Shown piece by piece: positions 1-6,052 of a DNA stretch of 10,178 nucleotides. Origin of the DNA: JAMIFN01 sp035906235 (GTDB lineage: Bacteria; Pseudomonadota; Gammaproteobacteria; Burkholderiales; Burkholderiaceae_C); contig JAMIFN010000048.1 in NCBI GenBank assembly GCA_035906235.1, positions 1 to 10,178 on the forward strand, written 5' to 3'. The stretch's first letter is position 1. Each line of letters starts with the position of its first letter. The position numbers were made by a program, and so were the translations under genes. Below the pieces are notes generated by a model, which was given only the letters and a program-made list of their open reading frames with translations, did no database searches and was not told where the DNA came from.

Positions 1-1
1 A

Positions 2-1246
2 CAAGGCGGCGCCATCCACACCCAGCCCATGAAGGGTACGCGCGCGCGCGGCCTGTGGAGTGCGCAAGATGAGAAGCTGGCGCAAGAGCTGGCCGCCAGC
101 GCCAAAGACCGCGCGGAAAATGTCATGATTGTCGATTTGCTGCGCAACGATTTGGGGCGTGTGGCACAAACGGGCAGCGTGCGCGTGGATGAACTGTTTA
201 GCATCGAACGCTACCCCAGTGTCTGGCAAATGACCTCGCGTATCAGTGCACAAACCCGCCCCGATGTGGGGCTGGTGCAGTTGCTGCAGGCGCTGTTTCC
301 CTGTGGTTCGATTACGGGGGCGCCCAAGCGCCAAACCATGCGCTTGATTGCGCAATTAGAGTCGCAGCCACGGGGGGTGTACTGCGGCAGCATCGGCTTG
401 CTGCGACCTGATGGAAGTGCGACTTTTTCTGTCGCCATTCGGACCCTGACCTTGGGAGCAGAGCAAGCCGGTCCGCGCCCAGCCCGCTACCACGCCGGCG
501 CGGGTATTACCTGGGGCAGCGATGCCGCGGCGGAATGGCAAGAAGTGCAGGCCAAAACCCGGGTGGTGCAGCCCGATTTTTTGCAGGCGCAAAGCCAAGC
601 CGCTTTCGCCCTGATTGAAACCCTGCTGTGGACGGGGCAAGACTTTGCTTGGCTGGCTGGCCACCAACAACGCTTAGCCGCATCAGCGGCGTATTACGCC
701 TACCCATTTGATGGCGCTGTTTGGGAAACGGCACTGCAAACTCAAGTGCAAAAATTCAACACCCCGCAGCGCGTGCGCAGCCTGCTGCATGCCGATGGCC
801 ACATCGAGGTCAGCAGCACACCGTTACCTGCGGATCACCAGCCCTGTTGGCGGCCTGAGGTGAATACGCAACCACAAACTTTTGCTTTGGCGCTTAGCGC
901 CACGCCCAAAAACACGGCCAACCTCTACCACAAAACCACACAAAGGCAGGTATACGCCGATGCGTTTCTGGGTAAACCCGAAGGCGCATGGGATGTGCTG
1001 CTGCACAACGAAGATGGGCAGTTGTGCGAATTCACTATCGGCAATCTGGTGCTGCGTTTAGATGGGCAGAACTACACCCCGCCCATAGATTGCGGCCTAT
1101 TACCCGGGGTGCTGCGCGCCGAGCTGTTGGCGCAAGGCTTGCTGCAAGAGCGCGCGCTGCTGCTTGCTGATCTGCTGCGGGCTGAGGATATCTGGCTGAT
1201 TAACAGCGTGCGCGGCTGGGTACCGATGCAGCTCGTGTGGGTTTGA
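2..1246 (+). CDS. pabBC: Fused aminodeoxychorismate synthase component I / aminodeoxychorismate lyase (5' end outside window)
   Basis: The open frame runs into the left edge, so the true start is outside the window; the ATG at 29 is internal. The first half is the C-terminal part of a chorismate-binding (PabB/TrpE) domain: TQPMKGTRARG, LLRNDLGRV, CGSITGAPK and AEWQEVQAK. The lysine of PMKGT (nt 32-34) matches the PIKGT motif of PabB, where anthranilate synthases carry PIAGT, so aminodeoxychorismate synthase is favoured over TrpE. From about nt 605 a class IV PLP enzyme domain (PabC-like) follows: FALIETLLW near its start, YHKTTQR with the likely PLP-binding lysine at nt 932-934, CEFTIGNLVL and LLPGVLRAELL. 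Together the two domains would convert chorismate to p-aminobenzoate for folate, with the amide nitrogen supplied by a PabA glutaminase; a pabA gene lies convergently just downstream. The C-terminus looks natural, so the nearby IS remnant did not truncate it. Confidence 0.93.
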   Translation, partial: QGGAIHTQPMKGTRARGLWSAQDEKLAQELAASAKDRAENVMIVDLLRNDLGRVAQTGSVRVDELFSIERYPSVWQMTSRISAQTRPDVGLVQLLQALFPCGSITGAPKRQTMRLIAQLESQPRGVYCGSIGLLRPDGSATFSVAIRTLTLGAEQAGPRPARYHAGAGITWGSDAAAEWQEVQAKTRVVQPDFLQAQSQAAFALIETLLWTGQDFAWLAGHQQRLAASAAYYAYPFDGAVWETALQTQVQKFNTPQRVRSLLHADGHIEVSSTPLPADHQPCWRPEVNTQPQTFALALSATPKNTANLYHKTTQRQVYADAFLGKPEGAWDVLLHNEDGQLCEFTIGNLVLRLDGQNYTPPIDCGLLPGVLRAELLAQGLLQERALLLADLLRAEDIWLINSVRGWVPMQLVWV

Positions 1247-1314
1247 TGCTGGCGGCGGGCTTATGTATGTTTTCTTCGGCCACGAAGAGCGGAAAAGTTG
1301 CATGAATCCCCGTC

Positions 1315-1335
1315 ATGCCAGCGCAAAGCTGGCAT
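1315..1335 (+). terminator. Perfect hairpin downstream of pabBC, possible terminator or REP-like palindrome
   Basis: An 8-bp perfect stem (atgccagc / gctggcat, 1315-1322 and 1328-1335) encloses a 5-base loop and is followed by ttctgtttta. It lies about 70 bases past the pabBC stop. The T-rich tail would allow rho-independent termination of plus-strand transcripts, though the tail is interrupted. The palindrome also sits where similarity of the neighbouring transposase to its family breaks off, so it could instead be an independent intergenic repeat at the IS junction. Confidence 0.4.
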
Positions 1336-1343
1336 TTCTGTTT

Positions 1344-1906
1344 TAGCGTGCGCGAGACGGCTTTATACACAGCGGCGCCATCCGTGCAGAGAATAGCGTC
1401 AGGCGCCACCAGGGGGCGCAGCACTGCTGCGATGTGCTGGGTATCTGCTCTTTCTAATGGAAAGTCTGCCGTTTGTCCGCTGCGATCTCGCACCACCAAA
1501 ACGGCAATGTGCTCCCAAGCTTGCCCTACGCCCCCGCGCTTGCGCGCGGGTCTATGCAAGTGGCGCTGTCCTTTGAACGACTCTAGAAAGAAGGTTTCAT
1601 CAGCCTCGACTATCCCGCCTTCGCGCTCGGCGCGGTGATTCGCGGCGGCAGCCAAGAAACGATGGCGCCAGCGCAAGGCGGTATCTTTATCCACCCCGCA
1701 GCGCGTAGCAGCTTGGCGCAAGCTCAGGCCATCGATCAATGCTTGGCCATAATTGAGCCAGAGTTCCCGCTTGCGCAGATGTGCCAAGGGCGTGGCGGTG
1801 AGTGCATGGAAAGTGCGGCATCCAAGGCTTGTCGTCGGCGCTTGCGCTGAGGCTCGGTTAGTTGGACCAAACCAGCCAAAAGTTTGCCAAAGTTGCTGCG
1901 TTCCAT
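1344..1906 (-). pseudogene. IS1595-family transposase, frameshifted and truncated
   Basis: The original start is most likely the ATG at 1906-1904, preceded by GGAGGT with a 5-base spacer. That frame encodes MERSNFGKLLAGLVQLTEPQ, a typical N-terminus for this family, but the rest of the protein is in another frame. The frame changes near 1813-1828, and the zinc-ribbon region expected between the N-terminus and CRTFHALTATPL is absent, so an internal deletion of roughly 50 codons (my estimate from family memory) shifted the frame. The second frame then shows RQAATRCGVDKDTALRWRHR (helix-turn-helix), VEADETFFLESFKGQR (first catalytic Asp) and ILCTDGAAVY (second Asp). The remaining catalytic part, with its conserved HIQNVNAYHS-type motif, is lost after about 1345, where the frame runs on into unrelated sequence. 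Two separate lesions make it inactive. A longer open frame beginning at 1964 exists but has no family support at its N-terminus. Confidence 0.82.
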
Positions 1907-1949
1907 GATGCACCTCCACCAGTCGGATGCTCTTGAAATCCACTATAGG

Positions 1950-1988
1950 CCTGTCCAGCCGCATTTACAACAGCTAATGCGGACATGG
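1950..1988. repeat. Imperfect hairpin, candidate IS end next to the pabA stop
   Basis: The sequence ccgcatt (1959-1965) pairs perfectly with aatgcgg (1976-1982) around a 10-base loop, and tgtc/gaca extends the stem outward after a small bulge. It lies just upstream of the transposase leader and ends beside the pabA stop codon, as the terminal region of the insertion sequence would. It could also help terminate pabA transcripts, but there is no clear T run on the minus strand after it. Confidence 0.4.
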
Positions 1989-2558
1989 CTAGGTTTGGTC
2001 TAAAAAATTGCGCAACAGGGCATGGCCGTGTTCGCTGAGGACGCTTTCAGGGTGAAATTGCACGCCTTCGATCGGCAAGTCGCGATGTCGGATGCCCATG
2101 ATCTCGCCATCATCGGTATGGGCGGTGATTTTCAGCACCTCGGGCAAACTCGCTGGTGCTATCGCCAAAGAGTGATAACGATTGACCGTAAATTGCCGGG
2201 GCAAATTGCGGAAAACACCCTCTTGCGTGGTAGTGATGACGCTAGTTTTGCCATGCATCAACGCTTGCGCGCGCACAATTTGCGCCCCAAATGCCTCGCC
2301 GATCGACTGGTGCCCTAAACAAACCCCCAAAATCGGCAGCTTGCCTGCGAAGTGCTGGATGGCTGCCACAGAGATCCCTGCCTCTTTCGGTGAGCACGGC
2401 CCTGGCGAGACAATCAAACGCTCAGGCCGCTGCGCGGCAATCCCCGCCAAATCGATTTCATCGTTGCGAAAAGTCTGTACTTGCGCGCCCAACTCACTGA
2501 AATACTGCACCAAGTTATAGGTAAAGCTATCGTAGTTATCGATCATCAGGACGCGCAT
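1989..2558 (-). CDS. pabA: Aminodeoxychorismate / anthranilate synthase glutaminase subunit
   Basis: A 189-residue class I glutamine amidotransferase of the TrpG/PabA type, supplying ammonia from glutamine to a chorismate-aminating partner. The start is set at the ATG giving MRVLMIDNYDSFTYN, the standard N-terminus. The frame is open back to 2597, but those 13 extra codons have no family counterpart. Visible landmarks are the oxyanion region SPGPCSP (residues 51-57), the nucleophile elbow GVCLGHQ with Cys80, and VQFHPESVL with His169 and Glu171 completing the triad. TrpG and PabA cannot be separated by sequence alone. I call it PabA because pabBC lies tail to tail with it and no trpE, trpD or trpC is in view; the same protein may serve tryptophan synthesis too. 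No strong Shine-Dalgarno is seen, only AAGAAAG about 6 bases upstream. It is divergent from rpmH across about 280 bases. Confidence 0.92.
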   Translation of the reverse strand: MRVLMIDNYDSFTYNLVQYFSELGAQVQTFRNDEIDLAGIAAQRPERLIVSPGPCSPKEAGISVAAIQHFAGKLPILGVCLGHQSIGEAFGAQIVRAQALMHGKTSVITTTQEGVFRNLPRQFTVNRYHSLAIAPASLPEVLKITAHTDDGEIMGIRHRDLPIEGVQFHPESVLSEHGHALLRNFLDQT

Positions 2559-2693
2559 AAACCGCTTTCTTATTAGGGGGCCAAACTCTTGCCGCAAAAC
2601 TATCGCCGCATTGTAAATGCCCGCCTCTGGCTACTGGCCGGAGGCCAAAGATACGGACAAGAATTTCAGCTAGCGCCAGCGCATTGCCCTTTG

Positions 2694-2702
2694 TGCGATA
2701 AT
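2694..2702 (+). promoter_or_regulatory. Candidate extended -10 promoter for rpmH
   Basis: TGC followed by GATAAT forms an extended -10 element about 140 bases before rpmH, in the otherwise gene-free 2559-2841 interval. No good -35 hexamer lies 16-18 bases upstream (cgccag at 17 bases), which is tolerated for extended -10 promoters. The interval must also hold the pabA promoter on the other strand, which I could not place. I saw no DnaA-box cluster in it. Confidence 0.4.
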
Positions 2703-2841
2703 TGCAGGCTTTTTCGCGCAGACCTCTAGGCTTACTTGGGGTGGGCGCATTACCCAAAGATGCTGCGGCTTGCTAGCAAGCCGCCTAAGACGCATCTTGC
2801 TGCATCTTGCTTTACCCTTTTGCTGATCGAGGATTTCTGCC

Positions 2842-2982
2842 ATGGCTATGAAACGCACTTACCAACCATCTAAAACTCGCCGCGCCCGCACGCACGGCTT
2901 TCTGGTTCGCATGAAAACCAAAGGCGGCCGCGCCGTTATCAACGCACGCCGCGCTAAAGGCCGCAAGCGTTTGGCCGTATAA
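2842..2982 (+). CDS. rpmH: Large ribosomal subunit protein bL34
   Basis: Encodes the highly basic bL34, with MKRTYQPSKTRRARTHGF at the start and INARRAKGRKRLAV at the end, essentially a family consensus. Two in-frame ATGs lie six bases apart. The first (2842) has GAGGA at 2829-2833 with an 8-base spacer and would give MA-MKRTYQ..., 46 residues. The second (2848) gives the usual 44-residue protein but leaves a 14-base spacer. I chose the first on spacing; the second is the family-standard start. First gene of the rpmH-rnpA-yidD-yidC cluster. Confidence 0.96.
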   Translation: MAMKRTYQPSKTRRARTHGFLVRMKTKGGRAVINARRAKGRKRLAV

Positions 2983-3048
2983 GGCAGCTTCGGCGCCCTT
3001 GCCCTGAGCACAAAGCGCAAGGCCAGCCGAGCCTGAGCTCGCAGCGTT

Positions 3049-3573
3049 TTGAGCAGCAGTAGCCGCCAAACCGAATCGCCAGCCAGCGACACTGTCGCTG
3101 GCTTTGTTGCGCCTATACCCATCCCGCGTTTTGAAGAGTTTCAAGCCGTGATGCGCCAAGGCCTACGCATCAGCAGCCCGCACTTTGTGCTGCACTGCTG
3201 CCCCAGCAGTACAGCAACGCAAGCGACCACTGCGGCGATTGACAACCGCATTGGCGCCTTACTGCCCAAACGCTGGGCAAAAAAAGCGGTTCGGCGCAAT
3301 TTGCTGCGACGCAAAATCTACGCCTTAGCCGCATTGCACCTGCCTGCGTTAGCACAAGCGGCCAATCAGCAGCTCGATTGCGTCGTGCGCTTGCGAGCCA
3401 GCTGGCTCGCCTCAGACTTCCCCAGCGCCGCATCCTGCGCTTTGCGTGATGTTGCTGGGCAAGAGCTCACGCAGCTGTTTACCCAAGCCCAAAGCAAGCT
3501 AAGCAAACAGGGCAGTGCAGCCTTCACCCCCAGCTCTGGCCCCAAACCCACAGCTCAGGCCAAACATGGCTAA
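3049..3573 (+). CDS. rnpA: Ribonuclease P protein component
   Basis: The basic protein cofactor of RNase P, which helps the catalytic RNA mature tRNA 5' ends. RFEEFQAVMRQG matches the N-terminal helix region, and KRWAKKAVRRNLLRRKIY is the conserved RNA-binding RNR signature. The start is a TTG: it is the only start codon between the in-frame stop at 3034-3036 and the conserved core, since the next candidates (GTG 3148, ATG 3151) would delete the first helix. No convincing Shine-Dalgarno precedes it. At 174 residues it is longer than the usual 110-150, with about 25 extra residues at the N-terminus and a Ser/Ala/Lys/Pro-rich C-terminal tail of about 30 residues. That tail overlaps the beginning of yidD. 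A perfect hairpin (3081-3103) lies in the extension. Confidence 0.9.
   Translation: MSSSSRQTESPASDTVAGFVAPIPIPRFEEFQAVMRQGLRISSPHFVLHCCPSSTATQATTAAIDNRIGALLPKRWAKKAVRRNLLRRKIYALAALHLPALAQAANQQLDCVVRLRASWLASDFPSAASCALRDVAGQELTQLFTQAQSKLSKQGSAAFTPSSGPKPTAQAKHG
3081..3103 (+). promoter_or_regulatory. Perfect 10-bp hairpin between rpmH and the rnpA core, possible attenuator
   Basis: agccagcgac (3081-3090) and gtcgctggct (3094-3103) form a perfect stem with a 3-base loop (act), followed by ttgttg. It lies about 100 bases after the rpmH stop and about 20 bases before the first conserved RnpA codons, within the Ser/Thr-rich N-terminal extension predicted for RnpA. The structure resembles a weak intrinsic terminator or processing site that could make L34 mRNA more abundant than RnpA mRNA. 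The short, interrupted T tract keeps this tentative. Confidence 0.4.
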
Positions 3574-3895
3574 CGCGCACCCACAGCCCCCCAGCACAGG
3601 CCACGCGCCTAGGCTCGCACGCGGTTTCATCACACGCGGCTTGATGGTGCTCGTGCGCGGCTACCAATTGCTCATCAGCCCCAGCTTGCCTGCTAGCTGC
3701 CGTTTCAGCCCGAGCTGCTCGGCCTATAGTTTGCAAGCTTTACAGCAACACGGCGCTTGGAAAGGCAGCTACCTAACCCTGCATCGCCTAGGCCGCTGCC
3801 AGCCTTGGTGCAATGGTGGGCACGACCCCGTGCCTGAATCTGTACCAGCCCCCCGTTTTTTCACCCGTTTTTTCCACGATAAGACCGCACCATGA
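3566..3895 (+). CDS. yidD: Membrane protein insertion efficiency factor YidD
   Basis: A 109-residue protein with the YidD (DUF37/HAF) pattern: LVRGYQLLISPSLPASCRF, SPSCSAYSLQAL, a G-x(2)-GSYLTLHRLGRCQPW segment and GHDPVP. It is a small amphipathic inner-membrane-associated protein that aids YidC-dependent insertion. The ATG at 3566 overlaps the rnpA stop by 8 bases; an upstream GTG at 3515 would add 17 residues lying entirely over rnpA and is less likely. The stop overlaps the yidC start as ATGA, implying translational coupling. The N-terminal ~20 residues and the tail after DPVP are longer than in the shortest family members. Confidence 0.95.
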   Translation: MANAHPQPPSTGHAPRLARGFITRGLMVLVRGYQLLISPSLPASCRFSPSCSAYSLQALQQHGAWKGSYLTLHRLGRCQPWCNGGHDPVPESVPAPRFFTRFFHDKTAP

Positions 3896-5739
3896 ACGAT
3901 ATGCGCCGCTCCATCTTGTGGGTTGTTTTTGTCTTCTCCCTCATCATGCTGTGGGACAAATGGCAAATCCACAATGGCAAATCTGCCACCTTCTTTCCCG
4001 ATCCACAGATGCAAACGGCCGCGCAAACCGCAACGCCTAATGCTGAGCCGCCCAGCCCAGCACCCAGCGCCGCAGCGGTAGGCGTACCCGGAGCCAGCCA
4101 AAACGCGCATGCCGCAGCCAGTGGCGTGCCTGGCAACCCGGCAGCCCCTGCCGTCAGCGCTGCCCCCAGTGCCAGCATGGCGCAAAGCAATTTGCTCCGC
4201 CCGGCAGATGTCAGCGCTGCTGCAACTGCAGTAACTGCCGCGCCCGCAACCCCAAGCAGCAGCGCCGCAATACCGCCAGCCAGCAGCCCGGCGGCGGCGC
4301 TGAATACGCCTATCGTGGTGGAAACCGACGACCTCACGCTGAACTTCTCGCCCATAGGCGGGCGCTTGATTCGCGCCGAACTCAAACACTACGCCGCCAT
4401 AGGCGAAAAGGCCAACAGCCCGCAGCGCATGGTGCTGTTTGAGGAGAGCGCGGGCGAACGCATCTATCGCGCCGAAACCGGTCTGACCAACATCCCTGGC
4501 CTGAACCACACCACCGCCATGCAGGCGAGCGTGAGCAGCAGCGCCACAGAGACTGAGGTGCGTTTCGCTTCGCCCGAAGTGGGCGGTGTGAAACTGGTAG
4601 AAACCTACACCGTTCCCAAAACGGGCTACGCCATTGCCGTGCGCCACGAAGTTGTCAACCAAAGCGCGCAAGCCATTGCCCCTGAACTGTATTTCCAGCT
4701 CACGCGCGACGGCAATAAACCGCCAGGCGACTCCATGTTCTACAGCACCTTTACCGGGCCAGCTTTCTACAGCGCCGAGAAAAAATACCAAAAGGTCGAG
4801 TTCAAAAACATCGAAAAAGCCAACGACACGGAAGCCAAGTTTGAACGCAAAGCCGATGCGGGCTATGTGGCCATGGTGCAGCACTACTTTGCCAGCGCTT
4901 GGCTACCAGACGACGCCAACAAAGGGCAAAAAGTCAGCCGCGAAAACTTCGTCAGCAACCTCGGCAACAACCTCTACGCCGCAGGTTTAAAAACCCAACT
5001 GCCTGCGATTGCCCCTGGGCAGCATGCCAGCTTTGACAGCCGCCTCTTTGTCGGCCCGCAGCAAGAAGTCATGCTGGAGAAAATCTACCCCGGCCTCGAA
5101 GCCGTCAAAGACTACGGCATCTTCACCATTTTTGCCAAACCCCTATTCCAGCTCATGGCCCTGCTGCACAGCCTGCTGGCCAACTGGGGTTGGACCATCG
5201 TCGCTCTGGTCGTGGTGCTGAAAGCGGCTTTGTATTGGCTCAATGCCAAGGCCTATTCCAGCATGGCCAAGATGAAAGCCGTCACCCCCCGCATCACCGA
5301 AATGCGCGAGCGCCTCAAAGACAACCCGCAGCAAATGCAGACGGAGATGATGAAAATCTACCGCGAGGAAAAGGTCAACCCCATCGGCGGCTGCCTGCCC
5401 ATGCTGATCCAGATCCCCATCTTCATCGGCCTGTACTGGGTGATTTTGTCCTCGGTCGAGCTGCGCGGCGCTCCTTGGCTGGGCTGGATAAGCGACCTGT
5501 CAGCCAAAGACCCGTGGTATATCTTGCCGATCTTGATGACAGCTACCAGCTTGCTGCAAGTGTGGCTCAACCCCACGCCACCAGACCCCATGCAGGCCAA
5601 ATTGATGTGGTTTATGCCCCTGGCCTTTAGCGTCATGTTCTTCGTCTTCCCATCAGGCTTGGTGCTGTACTGGCTGTCGAACAACATCCTGTCCATCGCC
5701 CAGCAATGGGTGATTAATAAGCGCCTCGGGGTGAACTAA
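3892..5739 (+). CDS. yidC: Membrane protein insertase YidC (Oxa1 family)
   Basis: A 615-residue inner-membrane insertase for Sec-dependent and Sec-independent proteins. TM1 is ILWVVFVFSLIML near the N-terminus. Residues about 40-140 form an Ala/Pro/Ser-rich, low-complexity periplasmic linker. The periplasmic beta domain begins near TDDLTLNFSPIGGRL and runs to about residue 390. The conserved Oxa1 core follows: NWGWTIVALVVVLKAALYW, the SMAKMKAVTPRI cytoplasmic hairpin, EEKVNPIGGCLPMLIQIPIF, DPWYILPILM and FPSGLVLYWLSNN. The groove position that is Arg366 in E. coli is Lys444 here, a conservative change I believe is usual in betaproteobacteria. It is longer than E. coli YidC (548), mainly in the linker. 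Start at the ATGA overlap with yidD; closed by a strong terminator. Confidence 0.97.
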   Translation: MNDMRRSILWVVFVFSLIMLWDKWQIHNGKSATFFPDPQMQTAAQTATPNAEPPSPAPSAAAVGVPGASQNAHAAASGVPGNPAAPAVSAAPSASMAQSNLLRPADVSAAATAVTAAPATPSSSAAIPPASSPAAALNTPIVVETDDLTLNFSPIGGRLIRAELKHYAAIGEKANSPQRMVLFEESAGERIYRAETGLTNIPGLNHTTAMQASVSSSATETEVRFASPEVGGVKLVETYTVPKTGYAIAVRHEVVNQSAQAIAPELYFQLTRDGNKPPGDSMFYSTFTGPAFYSAEKKYQKVEFKNIEKANDTEAKFERKADAGYVAMVQHYFASAWLPDDANKGQKVSRENFVSNLGNNLYAAGLKTQLPAIAPGQHASFDSRLFVGPQQEVMLEKIYPGLEAVKDYGIFTIFAKPLFQLMALLHSLLANWGWTIVALVVVLKAALYWLNAKAYSSMAKMKAVTPRITEMRERLKDNPQQMQTEMMKIYREEKVNPIGGCLPMLIQIPIFIGLYWVILSSVELRGAPWLGWISDLSAKDPWYILPILMTATSLLQVWLNPTPPDPMQAKLMWFMPLAFSVMFFVFPSGLVLYWLSNNILSIAQQWVINKRLGVN

Positions 5740-5761
5740 ACACCCCGCCCGCTTAGTCACG

Positions 5762-5788
5762 AAAAAAGAGCCGCAAGGCTCTTTTTTT
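5762..5788 (+). terminator. Rho-independent terminator after yidC
   Basis: agagcc-gcaa-ggctct, extended by flanking A and T runs (stem 5762-5772 with 5777-5787), followed directly by a T tract. It begins 23 bases after the yidC stop. The A run on the 5' side makes it usable from both strands, but nothing convincing terminates from the other side. Confidence 0.93.
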
Positions 5789-5812
5789 ATGCCTTTTCGG
5801 CAGTTTAGGCCG

Positions 5813-5834
5813 AAAAACCTGCCTGAGTAGCTAT
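5813..5834 (+). repeat. Dispersed gcctgag-type repeat, copy A (between yidC and comEC)
   Basis: These 22 bases match the reverse complement of 6185-6206 at 21 positions; the single difference is tgagtag against tgagcag. Flanking similarity is weaker: upstream a T-rich/purine stretch (ccttttcgg) and downstream ctattcaataag. This copy sits just beyond the yidC terminator. Confidence 0.75.
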
Positions 5835-6052
5835 TCAATAAGTAGTGCAGAGGTGCTCTAAGCCCATGTGTCGCCCGCAGCGCGGATCCAGTGGGAGCCG
5901 TGGATACAGCTGGCGCCGTATCATGTGCAGTCATGATTCATCTGCATTCCTCACGCGTTATCCCCAGCACGCCCCCGCGTTGGCGCGGCACTGGCATGAG
6001 GCAGGCGTGGTCTAGCGTGACCTCCGACTAGCGCATCAAAGGGACTACGGCT

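Larger units (their letters stand above)
1344..1988 (-). mobile_element. Degenerate IS1595-family insertion sequence remnant
   Basis: This segment between the converging 3' ends of pabBC and pabA carries a transposase remnant of the IS1595 type, read on the minus strand. The transposase 5' side looks preserved, with a leader, a ribosome binding site and a terminal hairpin near 1950-1988. The other end is missing: the transposase stops matching its family at about 1345, next to the palindrome at 1315-1335. I found no matching inverted repeat at the left side and no target duplication, so the boundaries are approximate. The element cannot be autonomous. Confidence 0.7.
5740..6052. other. Intergenic spacer yidC-comEC
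   Basis: This 313-base spacer holds the yidC terminator, one copy of the gcctgag-type dispersed repeat (5813-5834), and about 200 bases with no recognisable gene or RNA. On the minus strand GAGGA (5952-5948) precedes ATGs at 5941 and 5934. The frame from 5934 stays open through the repeat and terminator into antisense yidC, so it could be the start of a gene cut off at the repeat, but I see no family similarity in it. A small ccgcg-ttgg-cgcgg hairpin sits at 5975-5988. mnmE, often next after yidC, is absent. Confidence 0.6.

Noticed and set aside
1363..1371. Perfect DnaA-box match ttatacaca
   Set aside because: Single copy inside the transposase remnant, where it encodes part of a conserved motif (VYK); no other boxes or AT-rich unwinding region nearby, so not an origin.
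1527..1553. GC-rich hairpin cccgcgc-ttgc-gcgcggg
   Set aside because: Lies within the conserved RKRGG coding segment of the transposase and has no T run; likely a coding coincidence.
1200..1964. A 254-residue minus-strand open frame spanning the transposase
   Set aside because: Its first ~50 and last ~45 codons do not fit the family; the N-terminus of the real gene is in another frame starting at 1906, so I annotate a pseudogene.
2635..2649. tggcc-gga-ggcca hairpin upstream of rpmH
   Set aside because: Only a 5-bp stem with no T tract and no gene to terminate on the plus strand; could be chance.
3769..4884. A 371-codon minus-strand open frame antisense to yidC
   Set aside because: The translation is His/Arg/Gly-rich without domain features and lies opposite a fully supported yidC; codon-bias shadow.
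5957..5965. ttatcccca, a near DnaA box upstream of comEC
   Set aside because: One mismatch to the box, isolated, and not near dnaA or rpmH.
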